Origin: Arthrobacter sp. ISL-48
GTDB lineage: Bacteria; Actinomycetota; Actinomycetes; Actinomycetales; Micrococcaceae
DNA length: 64,000 nt
Direction: 5' to 3'
Assembly (NCBI RefSeq): GCF_018613805.1
Contig: NZ_JAGGPL010000003.1
Span: 992,001 to 1,056,000, forward strand
This document shows, one piece after another, positions 8,309 through 16,780 of this stretch. Made by a program: the position numbers and the translations under genes. How positions within the stretch are numbered: position 1 is the stretch's first letter; each line of letters starts with the position of its first letter. The notes beneath the pieces were generated by a model. That model was given only the letters and a program-made list of their open reading frames with translations. It searched no databases and was not told the DNA's origin.

Positions 8309-9277
8309 TTGTCAAGCGATGCACTCGTAGCGGACCAGACAGACCATCCAGGGGAACCGGTAGCGGTCATCGCCGCGGGAGCCCTGCCATGGCGGGTCAA
8401 CAAGGACCAGCTTGAGGTCCTGCTCATCCACAGGCCGCGGTATGACGACTGGTCCTGGCCCAAGGGCAAGATCGACGCCGGCGAGACCATTCCGGAATGC
8501 GCCGTGCGTGAAGTGCAGGAGGAGATCGGGCTCACCGCGCAGCTTGGCATCCCCCTTCCGCCCATCCACTACCACGTGGCTTCGGGACTGAAAGTGGTGC
8601 ATTACTGGGCGGTCCAGGTCAACGGAGCACGGCTTGTCCCTGACGGCAAGGAAGTGGACAGTGTTATGTGGTGCGCCCCGGACAAGGCAGCGTCCCTGCT
8701 CTCCAATCCCTCCGACGTCGTTCCGCTGGAGTACCTGGGGACGGCCCACGAACGCGGTGAATTGAGCACCTGGCCGCTGGTCCTGGTGCGCCATGCCAAG
8801 GCCAAGCCCCGGTCCTCCTGGACCAAAGCCGAAGGCGAGCGGCCCTTGGCCGCCACGGGAATCCGGCAGGCGAAGGCGGTGGGGCGGCTGCTGCAGGTGT
8901 GGCGACCGCTGCGCGTGGTAAGCAGCCCGTGGCTGCGGTGTGTGGCCACAGTCATGCCCTACGTCAACGCCTCAGGGGCGAAGGTCAAGCTTGCGGACAA
9001 CCTAACGGAGCACAAGCATGCCAGGAATCCCAAGAAGACCGCTGCGGTAGTCGAGTCCCTCTTCGACAAACAGCGCGCCGTGGCCGTCTGCACCCACCGC
9101 CCGGCACTCCCCACGGTGATGGACCAGCTGGCCAGGCACATGCCAGCCCAGCTACGCGAGATCCTGCCGTCCTCGCAGCCGTACCTGTCGCCCGGAGAGA
9201 TGCTCGTATGCCATGTGGCACCAGGGGCCAAGAACCGGATCGTGGCGGTAGAGCAGTTCAAACCGTTCGAGGATTAG
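8309..9277 (+). CDS. mutT1: MutT1-like Nudix hydrolase fused to histidine phosphatase domain
   Basis: A 322-residue two-domain protein. Residues 15-150 are a Nudix domain; its box runs from G53 to L75 with the required residues in GETIPECAVREVQEEIG. From about residue 155 a histidine-phosphatase (SixA-like) domain begins with the RHG-type motif LVLVRHAKA, and a second active-site histidine is in CTHRPALPT. In mycobacterial MutT1 the same fusion removes phosphates from 8-oxo-GTP, 8-oxo-dGTP and diadenosine polyphosphates. The location right after ppk supports orthology. The start is TTG at 8309 (LSSDALVADQ); other starts within the first codons are possible. Confidence 0.9.
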   Translation: MSSDALVADQTDHPGEPVAVIAAGALPWRVNKDQLEVLLIHRPRYDDWSWPKGKIDAGETIPECAVREVQEEIGLTAQLGIPLPPIHYHVASGLKVVHYWAVQVNGARLVPDGKEVDSVMWCAPDKAASLLSNPSDVVPLEYLGTAHERGELSTWPLVLVRHAKAKPRSSWTKAEGERPLAATGIRQAKAVGRLLQVWRPLRVVSSPWLRCVATVMPYVNASGAKVKLADNLTEHKHARNPKKTAAVVESLFDKQRAVAVCTHRPALPTVMDQLARHMPAQLREILPSSQPYLSPGEMLVCHVAPGAKNRIVAVEQFKPFED

Positions 9278-9318
9278 CAACTGAGCCCGGCCCTGCTTGA
9301 CCCGGGAAACTTTGTATC

Positions 9319-9333
9319 ATGTACTTAGTACAT
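9319..9333. promoter_or_regulatory. palindromic operator, probable YtrA-type GntR site
   Basis: ATGTACTTAGTACAT is a perfect 6-base inverted repeat around a TTA centre. It lies 25 bases before the GTG start of the membrane protein gene whose downstream partner encodes a YtrA-like GntR regulator. YtrA-subfamily regulators are known to bind short GTAC-type palindromes in their own promoters. Autoregulation of the pair is inferred. Confidence 0.6.
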
Positions 9334-9357
9334 TGATGCGCAGTCTTGGGGGATGAA

Positions 9358-11007
9358 GTGCTTGATATCAGTGGTTTTGACGTGATCTTCCAGCATGTAG
9401 CGCCCATGGTCCTGCTGTGGCCTTTCCTCCTGGCCGCCGGCGTGTATGTCCTGCTCCGCTGGGTGATCTCGGCCCCGGAAGGCGGAACGTCCAAAGTTAC
9501 TGTCTCCCAACATGCCCTCTGGGTAGGGGTAATCGGCTGGCTGGGCAGCTCCCTGCAGCAGGCCTCGAACGCAGGGATCCTCCCCGTGAATGCGGGCTCT
9601 GCCGCAGTGGCCACACCCGGGGCCATTCTCACGGTACTCGCCTGGCCCATCCTGGGATGCCTCGCGGTGCATGCAATCGGACAGCTCAGCTATCCCGGTC
9701 CCCGCCTGCCTCGCCGGATGGCCACCCTTGACGTCCGGCGGGTACTCGACTTCCTCCCGCGGCCCCTGGCGTGGACCGTTGCCGCTATTTTCCTGGCATC
9801 GGCTGTCCAGATCGCCTGGGTGGCAACTCTTCAGGGATTCGATCCAGTCCCCTCCACCGCTGTGGAGGTACATCCCCGAGATTCCACTGGCGCGGGACGC
9901 GCCGGGCGCATTCCGGGCATTGACCTGGCCGCCTACCTGGGCGCCGGGCTGATGGTGCTGGCGATCGGTACGGGCCTTGTCCTCATGCTCATTGCCAAGC
10001 GCCGCCAACTGGAAGCACTGGACGCCGGCGAGAACGATCTGCTGCGTACCATCGCGATGAACAGGCTGCTGCGCACCGTGGCCACCATCGCGGCGGGACT
10101 GGCCGCCATTGCCGGGAACTTCGCAGCATGGCCAGATCCCTCTGGCCCCACGAACGGCTGGTTCAATCCTGCCGGCCTTGGTTCACTGGCTGTACTGCTG
10201 GCTATGTGGTGGTGGGTCCCACCCAAGCTTGCCGGCAGACAGGTTGGCCGCAAGGGGCGCACCCTTCCCGCTTCGGCAGCTGCCACGCAGCCCGCCACCA
10301 GGCTCTCCGTCTCGCTGGGCGCGGCCCTCAGCCTTGCCCCGGTGATACCCGCCATTGCAGGCTTCTTCTTTCCTGGCGTGCTCTTTTGGGGACAGCCGGC
10401 ATGGTTCGCGGCATTGACGGCGGCGGCGGTACTTGCCGTCATCGCTGCCGGGGAGCTTCTGATGCACCGCAACCACGGGTCCCTCCACGAACCGAGGACG
10501 TGGCCGCAGCAGCCGGTCAGCCCGGCGCTGCTAACCACAACCGTCATCACACTCACTCTCCTCGCCGCGGTGGCCTTGGTTACCGCGGCAGGTGAAGCGA
10601 TGCTGGCCGCTCCGCCCAGCTGGACCACAACGGTACTGGCTACCAGCACTGTCGTGATCCTTTCGTCGCTGCCGCTTGCCGCTGCCCGCTTCCGGCGTGG
10701 CATCACGGCGGTTGTCCCCGGCTTGGATGCGGCGCTCCGCGCGATCACAGTGCACCGGGTGGTCCGCACCCTGGCAGCCTGCTTCGCCGTCCAGGCGGGC
10801 TTGCTGCTCATCACGGCCAGCCGTGCGTGGCTACCGATCCTTGGACTGCCGCTGGAAGCGGGGCTATCCCCCTGGCAGCCTTCGGTCACCGCGGGCGCGC
10901 TGGTTGCCACAGCAGGAGTGGTCATTGCCGTTATTCCCGTCAGGGGCTTTGCACGCACTCCGGCCTCCCCCCGACAGCGCAAAGCCGAAACCGAAACCGT
11001 GCAGTGA
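9358..11007 (+). CDS. large polytopic membrane protein controlled with a GntR regulator
   Basis: About 549 residues with some twelve hydrophobic segments, including VAPMVLLWPFLLAAGVYVLL at the start and LVATAGVVIAVIPV near the end. There is no ATP-binding site and no recognised transporter signature. I take GTG 9358 as start because GGGGGA lies four bases before it; a TTG at 9346 lies over that site. The next gene, a YtrA-like GntR regulator, overlaps its last codon. YtrA regulators usually govern ABC-type or other envelope-stress membrane proteins placed beside them, so this is likely a regulated envelope or export function. No family recognised. Confidence 0.65.
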   Translation: MLDISGFDVIFQHVAPMVLLWPFLLAAGVYVLLRWVISAPEGGTSKVTVSQHALWVGVIGWLGSSLQQASNAGILPVNAGSAAVATPGAILTVLAWPILGCLAVHAIGQLSYPGPRLPRRMATLDVRRVLDFLPRPLAWTVAAIFLASAVQIAWVATLQGFDPVPSTAVEVHPRDSTGAGRAGRIPGIDLAAYLGAGLMVLAIGTGLVLMLIAKRRQLEALDAGENDLLRTIAMNRLLRTVATIAAGLAAIAGNFAAWPDPSGPTNGWFNPAGLGSLAVLLAMWWWVPPKLAGRQVGRKGRTLPASAAATQPATRLSVSLGAALSLAPVIPAIAGFFFPGVLFWGQPAWFAALTAAAVLAVIAAGELLMHRNHGSLHEPRTWPQQPVSPALLTTTVITLTLLAAVALVTAAGEAMLAAPPSWTTTVLATSTVVILSSLPLAAARFRRGITAVVPGLDAALRAITVHRVVRTLAACFAVQAGLLLITASRAWLPILGLPLEAGLSPWQPSVTAGALVATAGVVIAVIPVRGFARTPASPRQRKAETETVQ

Positions 11008-11453
11008 ACGCCGGAATCTCGGTCGATCTACGGTCAGCGACACCGCCGTACGAGCAGATCCGCTCGCAGATCAGCTCTTTGATCGCAATAGGCGCCCTGA
11101 CCCCCGGCAGCCGCCTGCCCACTGTCCGCAGCCTTGCCGCCGATCTTGGCATTGCCGCCGGCACTGTGGCCCGGGCCTATAAGGAACTGGAGGCGTCAGG
11201 CTCCATTGAATCCCGACGGCGGCTGGGCACAGTGGTTTCCCCCGGCAGCCGAGGCGGGCCCGGCGGCCGGGACGCCGTTCCGGAATCGGTCACAACCGCC
11301 GTCGGCCTCCTGGTCAGCGCCAGCCGCGATGCAGGGTTGAGTGACGAACTCCTGCTCGACCTGGTACGCGGAAAACTCAGAAAGGCTGACCCTCCACGGA
11401 ACCAGGGCCCAGGCAAAGTAGACTTTAGCCGTGAGCATCCCAACGCCTTATGA
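11004..11453 (+). CDS. GntR-family transcriptional regulator, YtrA subfamily
   Basis: A 149-residue protein: an N-terminal winged helix (about residues 8-80) with [39 protein letters not shown] and [18 protein letters not shown], followed by only about 65 residues. The short C-terminal part, too small for an effector-binding FCD or UTRA domain, is the mark of the YtrA subfamily, where it serves in dimerisation. The GTG start overlaps the stop of the membrane protein gene (GTGA), so the two are translationally coupled. The end overlaps the thyA start by 23 bases. The palindrome at 9319-9333 is its likely operator. Confidence 0.87.
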   Translation: MNAGISVDLRSATPPYEQIRSQISSLIAIGALTPGSRLPTVRSLAADLGIAAGTVARAYKELEASGSIESRRRLGTVVSPGSRGGPGGRDAVPESVTTAVGLLVSASRDAGLSDELLLDLVRGKLRKADPPRNQGPGKVDFSREHPNAL

Positions 11454-12234
11454 AGACCTCCTGCGCGACGTCATGGCGCACGGCACACACAAGTCCGACC
11501 GCACGGGAACGGGTACCACCAGTGTGTTCGGCCGCCAGTTGCGCTTTGACCTTGGCGGGAGTTTCCCGTTGATCACCACCAAGCGCGTCCATTTCAAGTC
11601 GGTCGCTGTAGAGCTTCTATGGTTCCTGCGGGGCGAATCCAATGTGAAGTGGATGCAGGACCAGGGCGTGACCATCTGGAATGAATGGGCGGACGCAGAG
11701 GGCGAACTTGGGCCGGTGTACGGCGTCCAGTGGCGCAGCTGGCCAACCCCCGAAGGCGGCCACATTGACCAAATCGCGGAGTTGGTGGAGAACCTCAAAT
11801 CCAACCCCGACTCACGCCGCCATATCGTGTCCGCCTGGAATGTCTCGGAACTTAAAGACATGGCACTGCCGCCGTGCCACGCGTTCTTCCAGTTCTACGT
11901 TGCGGACGGCAAACTCTCCTGCCAGCTCTACCAACGCAGCGCCGACATGTTCCTGGGTGTGCCCTTCAACATCGCGTCGTACGCCCTGCTTACCTGCATG
12001 ATCGCGCAGCAGGTGGGACTGGAGCCCGGAGAGTTCGTCTGGACAGGAGGCGACGTGCACATCTACGAGAACCACATGGACCAGGTCCTCAAGCAACTGG
12101 ACCGGGAGCCGTACGAATACCCGCAGCTCAAGATCACCCGCAAGCCGTCGTCGATCTTTGACTACACGCTGGAAGACTTTGAGGTGGTGGGCTACCGGCA
12201 CCACCCCACGATTAAGGCCCCGATCGCCGTATGA
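11431..12234 (+). CDS. thyA: thymidylate synthase
   Basis: A 267-residue enzyme that makes dTMP from dUMP with methylene-tetrahydrofolate. The catalytic cysteine is C149 in [12 protein letters not shown]; the phosphate-binding arginines are in KSDRTGTGT near the start and in [11 protein letters not shown]; the folate loop is [18 protein letters not shown]. Length matches E. coli ThyA (264). The start is GTG 11431 inside the end of the GntR gene. It overlaps dfrA by four bases, so the two sequential enzymes of the thymidylate cycle are coupled. Confidence 0.96.
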   Translation: MSIPTPYEDLLRDVMAHGTHKSDRTGTGTTSVFGRQLRFDLGGSFPLITTKRVHFKSVAVELLWFLRGESNVKWMQDQGVTIWNEWADAEGELGPVYGVQWRSWPTPEGGHIDQIAELVENLKSNPDSRRHIVSAWNVSELKDMALPPCHAFFQFYVADGKLSCQLYQRSADMFLGVPFNIASYALLTCMIAQQVGLEPGEFVWTGGDVHIYENHMDQVLKQLDREPYEYPQLKITRKPSSIFDYTLEDFEVVGYRHHPTIKAPIAV

Positions 12235-12815
12235 GCACCGAAAACACTGCAGATCCCCAGTCCTTTGCCCAGGAGATCGCGGATTCCGTCTCCGGGGTGG
12301 GCCTTGTCTGGGCCCAGACCGCTAACGGCGTCATTGGCAAGGACGGCGATATGCCGTGGCACCTGCCGGAGGATTTAAAGCACTTCAACCAATTGACCAT
12401 GGGTCATCCCGTGATCATGGGCCGCAAGACATGGCTGTCCTTCCCGGACAAGTACCGTCCCCTGCCCGGCAGAACCAACATCGTCATCACCCGTCAGAAA
12501 AACTGGGCGGAGACACCCGAGGCGGTAGGCGCCGTCGTGGTTCCCTCCCTGGACGATGCCCTCCTCGAATCCCAGTTCGTGGACGGCGGCGAGACCGTGT
12601 GGATCCTCGGCGGAGGAGAGGTCTTCCGGCAGTCCACCGACCTTGCCAGTGTTGCAGTGGTGACCACCATTGACGTGGAGGCCGACGGCGACACGTTCGC
12701 GCCCGAGCTTGGCGAAACGTGGGAGGCGGCGGCCTCAGTTCCCCCCGACGGCTGGCTGACTGCCGCCAACGGAACGCGGTACAGGTTCACCAAATGGATA
12801 CGGACGGAGGGCTGA
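12231..12815 (+). CDS. dfrA: dihydrofolate reductase
   Basis: A 194-residue enzyme that regenerates tetrahydrofolate with NADPH. An extra N-terminus of about 23 residues precedes the core, which starts [20 protein letters not shown]. Core motifs are [28 protein letters not shown] and IVITRQKNW for NADPH, and the glycine pair in [11 protein letters not shown]. It starts inside the thyA stop (ATGA). The segment [17 protein letters not shown] (about residues 138-154) has a diverged copy in the non-coding DNA at 15351-15400. The sulphonamide/trimethoprim target identity is certain from family knowledge. Confidence 0.95.
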   Translation: MSTENTADPQSFAQEIADSVSGVGLVWAQTANGVIGKDGDMPWHLPEDLKHFNQLTMGHPVIMGRKTWLSFPDKYRPLPGRTNIVITRQKNWAETPEAVGAVVVPSLDDALLESQFVDGGETVWILGGGEVFRQSTDLASVAVVTTIDVEADGDTFAPELGETWEAAASVPPDGWLTAANGTRYRFTKWIRTEG

Positions 12816-12816
12816 C

Positions 12817-13035
12817 ATGCTGAAGAAGCCGGAAACCCTCTTTGTCCTCGGCTACATGCTGTTGCCGTTGCTCGCCCTGCTGTCCGCAATCGTTGGCCTG
12901 ACCATGATCCTGGGCGGCAACAAAATCGCTGGCATCATCGTGCTCGTTGTGGTGACGCAGGTCTTCGCCTTCGGTGCCTTCTTTGCGCTCCGGGCCCGCA
13001 AGAGCGCCGTCATGGAGGAAATGGACCGCCGTTAG
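12817..13035 (+). CDS. small two-span membrane protein
   Basis: A 72-residue protein with two hydrophobic helices, LGYMLLPLLALLSAIVGLTM and AGIIVLVVVTQVFAFGAFFA, and a charged tail RARKSAVMEEMDRR. It begins one base after the dfrA stop, so it is the last gene of the thyA operon. No function is recognised; it may be a lineage-specific membrane protein. Confidence 0.7.
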   Translation: MLKKPETLFVLGYMLLPLLALLSAIVGLTMILGGNKIAGIIVLVVVTQVFAFGAFFALRARKSAVMEEMDRR

Positions 13036-13290
13036 TCGCTTCGCGCACGGGGATGTTCCAGGGGTCCTTAGAAATGGCGGAAGACATGGTTGACAGGAAA
13101 GTCTTGGCGGAGGGGCGGTGTTCTGTCGTCTGACGGCACGCTCTTTGACCCCAGCCGCTTCAACGTGCGCGCAGATCAGCTAACAACCATGGGCAGTCCA
13201 GCCCATCGCAGCCCTCCCGTGCATCTATTAGAGTTGTGCTGGCAGCCTGACGGATGGCTGCAGCCTGAATATTTTGGGGGGACATTGCTT
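13036..13290. other. gap before the WXG100 cassette
   Basis: No gene is seen in these 255 bases. The reading frame of the downstream gene stays open through most of it but its translation there has no domain character. The run GGGGGGA at 13276-13282 is the ribosome binding site of the next gene and decides its GTG start. Confidence 0.5.
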
Positions 13291-14241
13291 GTGGCAGGAA
13301 ACTTGTGGGGCGCGGACGTTGCCCAGCTGAGGACTCTCGCGCAGCAGCTTGGCAAGGTTTCGGACAGCCTGCTCCAGCAGTCGTCGCAGCTCAGCAACCA
13401 GATCAACAACAACCCTTCATGGAAGGGGCAGGACGCCGCCAAATTCCGCTCGGACTGGAATGGCACGCATCGAGCGCTGATCCAGCAGACGGCGTCCGCG
13501 CTCAAACAGCAGTCCAAAAGGCTGCTGGAGAACGCCAATGAGCAGGAGAAGGCGAGCCACTCCGGCGGCGGACCGGGTGTCTCCGCGGGAGTTCCTGAAA
13601 GTGGCGGCCCGGCTGGCTCCGGGCAACCGCGAATCGATCCATGGGGACCGGACTGGCTGGCAGATCCTGACTCGCCGTTCCGCGACGGCTGGGACATTTA
13701 CAGCCTGACGAAGGCATTTCCCAACCTGCGTGCCGGCCTCTTTGACATCGGCGCGATGCTCCATAAGTCGCGCATCGGCGATTTCATGGACCCCGCGGCA
13801 TGGCGCGCGTTCCAGAATTCAAACGAATTCAGCAAGTTCTTCAACATGTCCAACAGCTTGTTCGAGGGAAAATTTCACGAAGTACTGAATCTGGCCGACG
13901 ACACCAAGGCCTTCAAAGTCATCGATGGGTTCAGCAAGGGACTGGGCGTTATTGGTGTCGGCCTGGACGGCCTCGACGCCTACAACAACTTCCAGGAGGG
14001 CGATTACGGTTCGGCCGCCTATTCAACCACGAAGGCACTCCTGGGTGCTGGATCCTTCCTGCCGCCTCCTGCCGGCACGGCTTGCATGGTGGCCAGCGGC
14101 GCACTTGCCCTCTACGACAACGTCCCTGTCATCCACGACTCCGTCAACTATGTCGGCGGCAAGATCGCCGATGGAGCGGAGGCCGTCGGTGATGCAGTCA
14201 GCGACGGCGCCGAAGCCGTCGGCGACTTTTTTGGCTTCTGA
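13291..14241 (+). CDS. WXG100-domain protein, probable type VII secretion substrate
   Basis: About 316 residues. The N-terminal 95 residues form a WXG100-like helical hairpin: heptad-rich AQLRTLAQQLGKVSDSLLQQ, the turn motif WKGQDAAKFRSDW (W-x-G), then a second long helix through LKQQSKRLLENANEQ. A Gly/Ser/Pro linker follows (about 105-125), then a C-terminal domain of about 190 residues with a glycine-rich hydrophobic stretch (GLGVIGVGLDGLDAYNNF, GAGSFLPPPAGTACMVASGA) and the repeated amphipathic unit GAEAVGDAVSDGAEAVGDFF. The layout, secretion domain plus variable C-terminus, is that of T7SS effector proteins; the glycine-rich hydrophobic region could insert in membranes. GTG 13291 is chosen for its GGGGGGA site at eight bases. 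No ESX secretion machinery is encoded here. Confidence 0.7.
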   Translation: MAGNLWGADVAQLRTLAQQLGKVSDSLLQQSSQLSNQINNNPSWKGQDAAKFRSDWNGTHRALIQQTASALKQQSKRLLENANEQEKASHSGGGPGVSAGVPESGGPAGSGQPRIDPWGPDWLADPDSPFRDGWDIYSLTKAFPNLRAGLFDIGAMLHKSRIGDFMDPAAWRAFQNSNEFSKFFNMSNSLFEGKFHEVLNLADDTKAFKVIDGFSKGLGVIGVGLDGLDAYNNFQEGDYGSAAYSTTKALLGAGSFLPPPAGTACMVASGALALYDNVPVIHDSVNYVGGKIADGAEAVGDAVSDGAEAVGDFFGF

Positions 14242-14260
14242 GAACTGAGGAGAAAATCGA

Positions 14261-14923
14261 GTGACTGAATCTATGACTTCCGCTCCATCCACTGCCGAAC
14301 ATGTGTACCCGGACGCCTTTGGCTTTGGCTTCGCGGAATTGCTGGTCCTCCTGAACCTCAGGCGGGGCCCCGAAGCCACAGCGTCCGCGGAGGCGCTGCG
14401 GCTCGGGAAAGAACTCGACGATGCTTCGCTGATGTCCGCGGGGGCTTCCTCGCTGGTGGCCAGGGGAGCCGCCAAGGCCGCCCTCGGCGGCGAACTCTCC
14501 GTTGCCGGTCCGGTGGCAGCGGTCACGGCCGCGCTGACGCAGGCCACCAAGCGTGTCCAGATCAACCTCCTGACCGCCGATTCGGTGGACAACGTCCTGT
14601 CCGTCGAGTCCCCGGAGTACAGCATATTTCTGCAACCCAGGGCCTATCTCAGCTGGTTCGCCATGGCACAGCGTCCAGATGTGAGCCCGGCAGAGGCCAA
14701 CCTTTACATTGTCCGCAAGCACCTTGAGGACAACCCGGCGGGCGGTGCCACAATGCGGCTGCTGGAGGATCCCACGAATCAGCAACTGCTCATCAAGCGG
14801 ACCGGCGAAAGCTGGACGGTAGGGTACGGAGCGCTCGACGGGCCATCCCAGGCCATCCAGGAATTGAACGGCCTCAGCGAACCCCAGGTGCTGGATCACA
14901 TCCGAACCATCCGACAGGACTAG
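14261..14923 (+). CDS. unknown protein, partner of the WXG100 gene
   Basis: A 220-residue soluble protein starting with GTG 14261 after AGGAG. The first half is alanine-rich and probably helical (LRRGPEATASAEALRLGKEL, SLVARGAAKAALGG), the second half mixed (YSIFLQPRAYLSWFAMAQ, NQQLLIKRTGESWTVGYGAL). It begins 19 bases after the WXG100 gene. Its place suggests a chaperone (EspG-like) or an immunity partner. I cannot assign it to a family from sequence alone. Confidence 0.55.
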   Translation: MTESMTSAPSTAEHVYPDAFGFGFAELLVLLNLRRGPEATASAEALRLGKELDDASLMSAGASSLVARGAAKAALGGELSVAGPVAAVTAALTQATKRVQINLLTADSVDNVLSVESPEYSIFLQPRAYLSWFAMAQRPDVSPAEANLYIVRKHLEDNPAGGATMRLLEDPTNQQLLIKRTGESWTVGYGALDGPSQAIQELNGLSEPQVLDHIRTIRQD

Positions 14924-14924
14924 C

Positions 14925-15347
14925 GTGCAGTCCGGAACAACCAGCGGCGACAGCGCTAGCCACGACAACCAGGTCCGTGCCTTCCATAACGAAGCCGTGG
15001 CGCGGGGCGAGAAGCGTGTCTTGTGCCGCACCACGGATGGACGGCTCTACAGCTATGCCCGCGATGAGATCGGCGTGGTGACCGCCAGTTCCCACCCCAC
15101 GGTCCGGTCTGCCGGCGGCCTGATTGCAATGGCAGTTTTCTTCGCGGCCCTGGCCGTGTTTTCGATTATGCTCGTGGCCGCTCCCACCGGCAGGGGCCAG
15201 GATCCAATGTGGGGGGCCCTTGTTTTGACTGCTGCGGGCGTCGGCGGTGTCGTGTATTCCGCCCGCTTGGCCGCCAAAGCCTACAAGGCCAAACGCGTCC
15301 GTGCAGAACGCGGCATACCGGAGCCCACCTCACGGCAATTCGACTGA
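14925..15347 (+). CDS. two-span membrane protein, third gene of the WXG100 cassette
   Basis: A 140-residue protein with a soluble N-terminus of about 60 residues (AVARGEKRVLCRTTDGRLYS) and two hydrophobic spans, GGLIAMAVFFAALAVFSIML and GALVLTAAGVGGVVYSARLA, then a basic tail. It begins with GTG one base after the preceding stop. It ends three bases before the dihydrofolate-reductase relic. A membrane partner of a secreted toxin or an accessory of secretion are both possible; no family recognised. Confidence 0.55.
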   Translation: MQSGTTSGDSASHDNQVRAFHNEAVARGEKRVLCRTTDGRLYSYARDEIGVVTASSHPTVRSAGGLIAMAVFFAALAVFSIMLVAAPTGRGQDPMWGALVLTAAGVGGVVYSARLAAKAYKAKRVRAERGIPEPTSRQFD

Positions 15348-15350
15348 CCG

Positions 15351-15400
15351 GGCTCGCCAACGTCGCGGTGGTCACCACCATCGACGAAGAGGCCGACGGC
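15351..15400 (+). pseudogene. relic of a second dihydrofolate reductase gene
   Basis: Read in one plus frame these bases encode [17 protein letters not shown], which matches [17 protein letters not shown] of the intact dfrA (12639-12690) at nearly every residue while the DNA differs at many third positions. It is not a complete gene: no other part of the reductase is seen on either side. The bases begin directly after the stop of the WXG100 cassette's last gene and end about 145 bases before asd. Confidence 0.75.
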
Positions 15401-15546
15401 AGCGGCGGCGCGCCGCGGTGTCCCGGAGCCAGGCTTCTGAGGCGTCTTGCGGCGGTGCGTTCCGGCGTCGCATACTCCGGACGTCGTACATTCGCGGGTG
15501 ACGTAACCGACTGCGCCCAGCGCATTCCAAAGTCTAAACTGGACGA

Positions 15547-16677
15547 ATGACTACAGCAGCTAATCCGTCCGTTGGACTGGTCGGTTGGCGTGGCATGGTC
15601 GGTTCCGTCCTGATGCAGCGCATGCAGGACGAGGGCGACTTCGCCAACATCAACCCGGTATTTTTCTCCACCTCAAACGCGGGAGGTGCCGCCCCGACGT
15701 TTGCAGAGGGGGCTGGCAAGCTCGAGGATGCGTTCGACGTCGACACTTTGGCGAAGCTGCCTATTATTGTCACCGCCCAGGGCGGCGACTACACCAAGCG
15801 CGTCCACACCGAGCTGCGCAGCCGAGGCTGGGACGGCCTCTGGATCGACGCTGCCTCCACTCTGCGCATGAACGATGACTCGATCATCGTGCTGGACCCG
15901 ATTAACCGCGATGTCATCGACAAGGGCTTGATCAACGGCACCAGGGACTTTATCGGCGGCAACTGCACGGTCTCCTGCATGCTGATGGGTCTGGGCGGCC
16001 TGTTCAAGAACAACCTGGTCGAATGGGGCACCTCCATGACGTACCAGGCTGCCTCCGGCGGCGGCGCCCGGCACATGCGCGAGCTGCTCAGTCAGTTCGG
16101 CACGCTCAACTCCCAGGTCAGCACGGAACTGGACGACCCGGCGTCGGCCATCCTGGACATCGACCGCAAGGTCCTGGCCCACCAGCGCACGGACATCGAC
16201 GCCACCCAGTTCGGCGTGCCGCTGGCCGGGTCCCTGATCCCCTGGATCGACGCGGACCTGGGTAATGGCCAGTCCAAGGAGGAGTGGAAGGCCGGGGTCG
16301 AGACCAACAAGATCCTGGGCACCTCGGAGGAGAACCACGTCATCATGGACGGCCTGTGCATCCGTATCGGCGCCATGCGCTCACACTCCCAGGCCCTCAC
16401 CCTGAAGCTCCGCGAGGACCTTTCCGTGGCCGAGATCGAGAAGATCGTGGCCGAGGACAACGAGTGGGCCAAGGTGATTCCGAACACCAAGGAAGCCTCC
16501 ATGGCGGGACTGACCCCCGTGGCCGCATCGGGCACGCTGGACATCCCGGTGGGCCGTATCCGGAAGCTCGAAATGGGCCCCGAGTACGTCAGCGCCTTCA
16601 CCGTAGGCGACCAGCTCCTTTGGGGCGCTGCGGAGCCGCTTCGGCGCATGCTCAACATCGCGACAGGGACCCTGTAG
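15547..16677 (+). CDS. asd: aspartate-semialdehyde dehydrogenase, E. coli type
   Basis: A 376-residue enzyme that reduces aspartyl phosphate to aspartate semialdehyde for lysine, methionine and threonine synthesis. NADP is bound by [18 protein letters not shown]; the catalytic cysteine is C140 in [17 protein letters not shown]; other conserved parts are [18 protein letters not shown] and [20 protein letters not shown]. The length and the phrasing ([20 protein letters not shown]) are those of the Gram-negative-type enzyme known from E. coli, not the shorter type (about 340-350 residues) of many actinobacteria. No lysC precedes it. A strong hairpin follows. Confidence 0.95.
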   Translation: MTTAANPSVGLVGWRGMVGSVLMQRMQDEGDFANINPVFFSTSNAGGAAPTFAEGAGKLEDAFDVDTLAKLPIIVTAQGGDYTKRVHTELRSRGWDGLWIDAASTLRMNDDSIIVLDPINRDVIDKGLINGTRDFIGGNCTVSCMLMGLGGLFKNNLVEWGTSMTYQAASGGGARHMRELLSQFGTLNSQVSTELDDPASAILDIDRKVLAHQRTDIDATQFGVPLAGSLIPWIDADLGNGQSKEEWKAGVETNKILGTSEENHVIMDGLCIRIGAMRSHSQALTLKLREDLSVAEIEKIVAEDNEWAKVIPNTKEASMAGLTPVAASGTLDIPVGRIRKLEMGPEYVSAFTVGDQLLWGAAEPLRRMLNIATGTL

Positions 16678-16697
16678 CCTGCCTATTGCCTAACGAC

Positions 16698-16751
16698 GGC
16701 CCTGCCCCGCACGAACGGTGTCGACCAGCACCGCTCCTGCGGGGCAGGGCC
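16698..16751 (+). terminator. hairpin after asd
   Basis: Fourteen-base-pair perfect stem (arms 16698-16711 and 16738-16751) with a 26-base loop, between the convergent asd and AlkZ-like genes. There is no clear T-run, so it may work as a bidirectional barrier rather than a classical intrinsic terminator. Confidence 0.6.
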
Positions 16752-16780
16752 GCTCGCCAGGGCGAGAGGCTTCTTTGCGC

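Noticed and set aside
13090..13290. A longer N-terminus for the WXG100 protein
   Set aside because: The open frame extends to 13090, but the WXG100 helical domain begins just after GTG 13291, which has a GGGGGGA site at the right distance.
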